A stretch of DNA of 64,000 bases from the NCBI RefSeq assembly GCF_018320785.1, contig NC_054873.1:27432196-27496195 (forward strand), written 5' to 3'. Positions within the stretch are counted from its first letter, which is position 1; the number at the start of each line of letters is the position of its first letter. Position numbers and translations under genes: made by a program. The notes beneath the pieces were generated by a model. The model had not been told where the DNA came from. It saw only the letters and a program-made list of their open reading frames with translations, and made no database searches. Source of the DNA: Cheilinus undulatus (lineage: Eukaryota > Chordata > Actinopteri > Labriformes > Labridae). This document shows positions 60,950 to 64,000 of this stretch, piece by piece.

Positions 60950-63338
60950 TTAGTGTGAATTTCTCTCCTGCATATCATATTATTAAAGTTTTAACATTTG
61001 TCAGTGTAGTCGGTTTTTCAAATAAAGATCAAGTTCAACACTGTACACTGAAACACTACATCCATGTTTTCTGCTTCCAGAAAAGCTCAAAAAATCCAGG
61101 AGTTTGTCAAGATGACAACACTTCTGCCATACACCCATTTCAGACAGGGTGTGTGTTTACAGCACCACAGCTCTGGCCCATGCCATCATAAAAAAAAAAA
61201 TAATCCACCTTAAAAGCATCCTGCACCAATGAGCTGATTTTCTCCACATCAATACCAAACCAGGCTTTTACTTTAAAAGGTACAAACTGAAGTTTGGTTG
61301 TACGTTCTTTAGCTTCTGTGACAAATTGTACTGATATGGAAACAGGAAGCTCCAGCAATAGTAGAAGTTTAGAGAACAAATTTATTAGACTGACATGCTT
61401 CAGCTTGTGTCATTCATTAGTGTCAACCAGAAACACACTGCAAGCACATTAAAGGTGTGGAAACACTTTAAGGCAACTACTGCTCCATCATTTTCCCGCC
61501 TATTTTGGCTGAAAGACACTTCCAGAAAATATAGTAGAGCCTTCTATTCCCTGGATTTTCAGCCTGTAAGCCTCAGTGCTCACACAGGCAATCTTAAAGT
61601 CCTGATTTGTTAAGGTGCATGCCAAAATAAAGATCAAGCTGTGAAGCAGCTAAGACGCAGCTGTCGCACACCCACTCTAAAACAGCCATAAGCTCTATGC
61701 ACGGTTTGAAGCCCTGGGATGCCAACATGCAGTATGCATACAGTACTGTGCACAACTTTCCGGCATGTTTGGGCCAAAAATTGAGGCTGAAATAAGTAGG
61801 CCCCCCCGATGAAAATAGTCAGTTGTGGGCACCATCAAGTGGAAAGGAGGACTGACACAGCCTGGGCTGTGCTCTGGATGCCCTTGCTTATTACCAGGGG
61901 CATAGGGCACAGTGAGGGGTGGATGCCAGGAGTAAGCACCACGTGCCATGGACATTACAAGGGGATGGTGGTCTCAGGGGTGAAAAGGACTGGACAAAAT
62001 AATGCAGTTAAGCTTAACCTTGCCTGCTGAGGTACACATGCATGTGTCCAAATGTGGCACCTCGGCAGCCTCCAGCCCGGGTTGTGGAACATAGAGCCCC
62101 GTGATGAATCCTTAATGCCCTACATGCCTAAAGCGTATGCACATGACTGTAGGGACTAGATTTGTAATGACATATGGATCGATTTTTGTTTACATTTAAA
62201 CATGTTTGTATCATCCCAGGGAAAATAAGAAGTAAAATGCAAATTTCATCGGAAATGCATCTCTGCACACATTATGTACAGAGGGTAGATGGCCAGGATT
62301 CAACTCCTACCTGCTGCACTTTACTGCTCGACATTTTCTACTTTCATCTCCATTTCCAACTGTCCCCTCCAAAAAAATGGTCAAACAAAAAAAAACAACA
62401 ACTGTACACTCAGAAAAAGGATAGAGAGAGCTGGTTAGTGTATGGCTGTTTGACAATCCATTTAGACCCATCTATCATCAACACACCATGATATAAAGCA
62501 TCAGCCTGGCATGTTCTGTCCATATTTCTATCAGGGCCACATTTACACTCCCTGATCTACTTGCTTACTTAAATAAATCTAAGTTTTACATTTGACTTTA
62601 GTGTAATGCTTTTGCATCAGTGTTGAAAAAATATAAATATATAAAGAGCTACACAGTCTTGACATCATCATATGCCAGTTTGGTACACCAAACCTGAGTA
62701 ATGACAAAGAAATCTAATACATTATGTTTTCACTGAGGGTTGTTATGTCTCTAACTGCATTAAAGCTATATTTTACTATAATAGTGATTACATAAATCAG
62801 TACAGTATGGCTCAGTGGAAGGGGCAAAACTAGTGCAGATTGGATGTCTTTGAGCAGACATTCATGTACTGTATGTACAAATGTTTGTGGTCACCCTAAG
62901 GCAAAACTTACTTTATAGGGAAAAAGTAAAAGTAAAAACAACTCAGTGTAATCAAAAATGAAGAGGCAGGATTACTAGTTCTTTATAAAAGTATTACTTG
63001 ATGGATTGGTTTCTTTTTTTCTGCAGTAGTAAGGCATTTTGAAACAAAATTGCAGCTGACACATCACTTCTTGGTATTGTGAGATGGTGCTGTTTATCTC
63101 CCTTATTTCAAACTAGAAAGCCACAATCTGAACTTTAGGAACACTACAACCCGTGTACGTACTGAAAACGTGGCTTTTTAAAAACAACATTTTTTCATGG
63201 AATCAATCCAGTCTGACATATAATCAACTCACTCTTAAAATACACATTATCAGTCCTGATACAAATCCACTGGATTAGTCAGAGCATCCTTTTAAATTTA
63301 TGGACGTCTCTTTCTTAAAAAACCAAGAGCTGTCTGTT
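60950..63338. other. Sequence between convergent rsbn1l and tmem60
   Basis: Tail-to-tail gap. The tmem60 3' UTR must begin at 63338 going left; the clearest AATAAA on its strand is at 61386-61381, nearly 2 kb away. No other gene recognised. Confidence 0.4.
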
Positions 63339-63743
63339 TCAGTTTCTGCTGTAGTGAAAAACACTGTGTCCTAGTTCCACAAGTGCTCCACCCAACAGCA
63401 CCCACAGAGGCACACACACCACACTGACCCACATCTCAAAGAGCCTCTCCAGGTGTGAGCACAGAATCAGACAGAAGGCCAGTTTCAGCAGTAAGGCCGT
63501 CAGGTACCAGAGCTTCCTCTTCAAACCCTGCTCTCCATCCCGGGCATCAAAGGCCGGCTTGCAGCGTCCCGCCATCTTAACTATCAGCATGAGGATGAGG
63601 ATGGTGTCAAAGGTCCACACAGGAAGGAAGATAAGAAACCAGTTCCAGTGAATCTTAGAGTCCAGCTTGAGGACAAGCATGATGAGGAAGATGAGGGCGA
63701 AGATCCAGGAAAGGAGCACTCGCTGGGCCAGGGACATCTTCAT
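63339..63743 (-). CDS. tmem60: Transmembrane protein 60
   Basis: Single coding exon, 134 residues (human 133), starting at the ATG at 63743 directly after a splice acceptor (cttatcctctgtag), so a non-coding 5' exon lies to the right. MSLAQRVLLSW, the NWFLIFLPVWTFDTIL block, LIVKMAGRCKPAFDARDGE and LLLKLAFCLILCSHLE align along the whole length with human TMEM60. Four hydrophobic helices at about residues 8-27, 33-57, 76-94 and 103-125 predict a multipass membrane protein. Function unknown. Convergent with rsbn1l, the same arrangement as in mammals. Confidence 0.96.
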   Translation of the reverse strand: MKMSLAQRVLLSWIFALIFLIMLVLKLDSKIHWNWFLIFLPVWTFDTILILMLIVKMAGRCKPAFDARDGEQGLKRKLWYLTALLLKLAFCLILCSHLERLFEMWVSVVCVPLWVLLGGALVELGHSVFHYSRN

Positions 63744-64000
63744 CTACAGAGGATAAGCACCGAGCCAGGAGACTGAGGGCCACAGCCAGGGTGACACCTG
63801 CAGGCATCTGAAAATAAACTTAAATACAAAACAGAAGAGTCATTTTCAAGTTTTTTGATAATAAAATGGAGGAAAACGTTGGCAGCATGGCAGCCTTACA
63901 CTGTCTCTGAGATGGATCAGCGATGGGATCTGTAAGATGTGCCCCTATGACATGCTAAAGATAAGGGATGGCTAACAACATTTTAAATAGTGATAGTAAA

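Overview
The window is vertebrate genomic DNA, almost certainly from a teleost fish, probably a percomorph. The evidence is short spliced exons with GT-AG introns, dense DNA-transposon relics (hAT-like elements with 8-bp target duplications, TTAA-flanked MITEs, Tc1/mariner pieces), and a conserved vertebrate gene block. All gene calls come from translated similarity recalled from the families and from splice-phase checks done by hand; no database search was run.

Layout, left to right: (1) 1-3076, minus strand: lrrc17, a secreted leucine-rich-repeat protein, truncated by the left edge. (2) 3445-11332, plus strand: the last twelve coding exons of fbxl13 (axonemal dynein regulatory complex subunit). 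lrrc17 lies antisense to it, as in mammals. (3) 14049-18200, minus strand: fam185a, eight coding exons, complete. (4) 20732-32101, minus strand: a fibroleukin (fgl2) gene of only two coding exons, in which exon 1 has grown to 9.3 kb. It keeps the FGL2 signal peptide, all five N-terminal cysteines and a full fibrinogen-like domain, but between them lie about 2,970 residues of charged, Ser/Thr-rich and Lys/Pro/Gln-rich sequence, including about 34 tandem units of roughly 60 residues. The predicted protein is about 3,328 aa, against about 440 aa for normal FGL2. This is the main discovery of the window. (5) 32.4-40.2 kb: gene-poor, with a 67-bp minisatellite, a TATC microsatellite and a TTAA MITE. 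(6) 40192-60123, plus strand: rsbn1l, eight coding exons with a 14.3-kb third intron full of transposons and an unusually long charged C-terminal tail. (7) 63339-63743, minus strand: tmem60, a four-helix membrane protein.

The gene order lrrc17/fbxl13-fam185a-fgl2-rsbn1l-tmem60 matches the mouse chromosome 5 neighbourhood as I recall it. In human the same genes are split between 7q11.23 and 7q22. The genes that lie between FGL2 and RSBN1L in mammals (CCDC146, GSAP, PTPN12) are not seen here. The genes do not form one pathway; they are a syntenic block of separately functioning genes.

Repeats are interesting in their own right: several hAT-like elements keep exact or near-exact 8-bp target duplications, one pair is cleanly nested (47596-49382), and two copies of one family lie in opposite orientation (740-1314 and 19616-20195).
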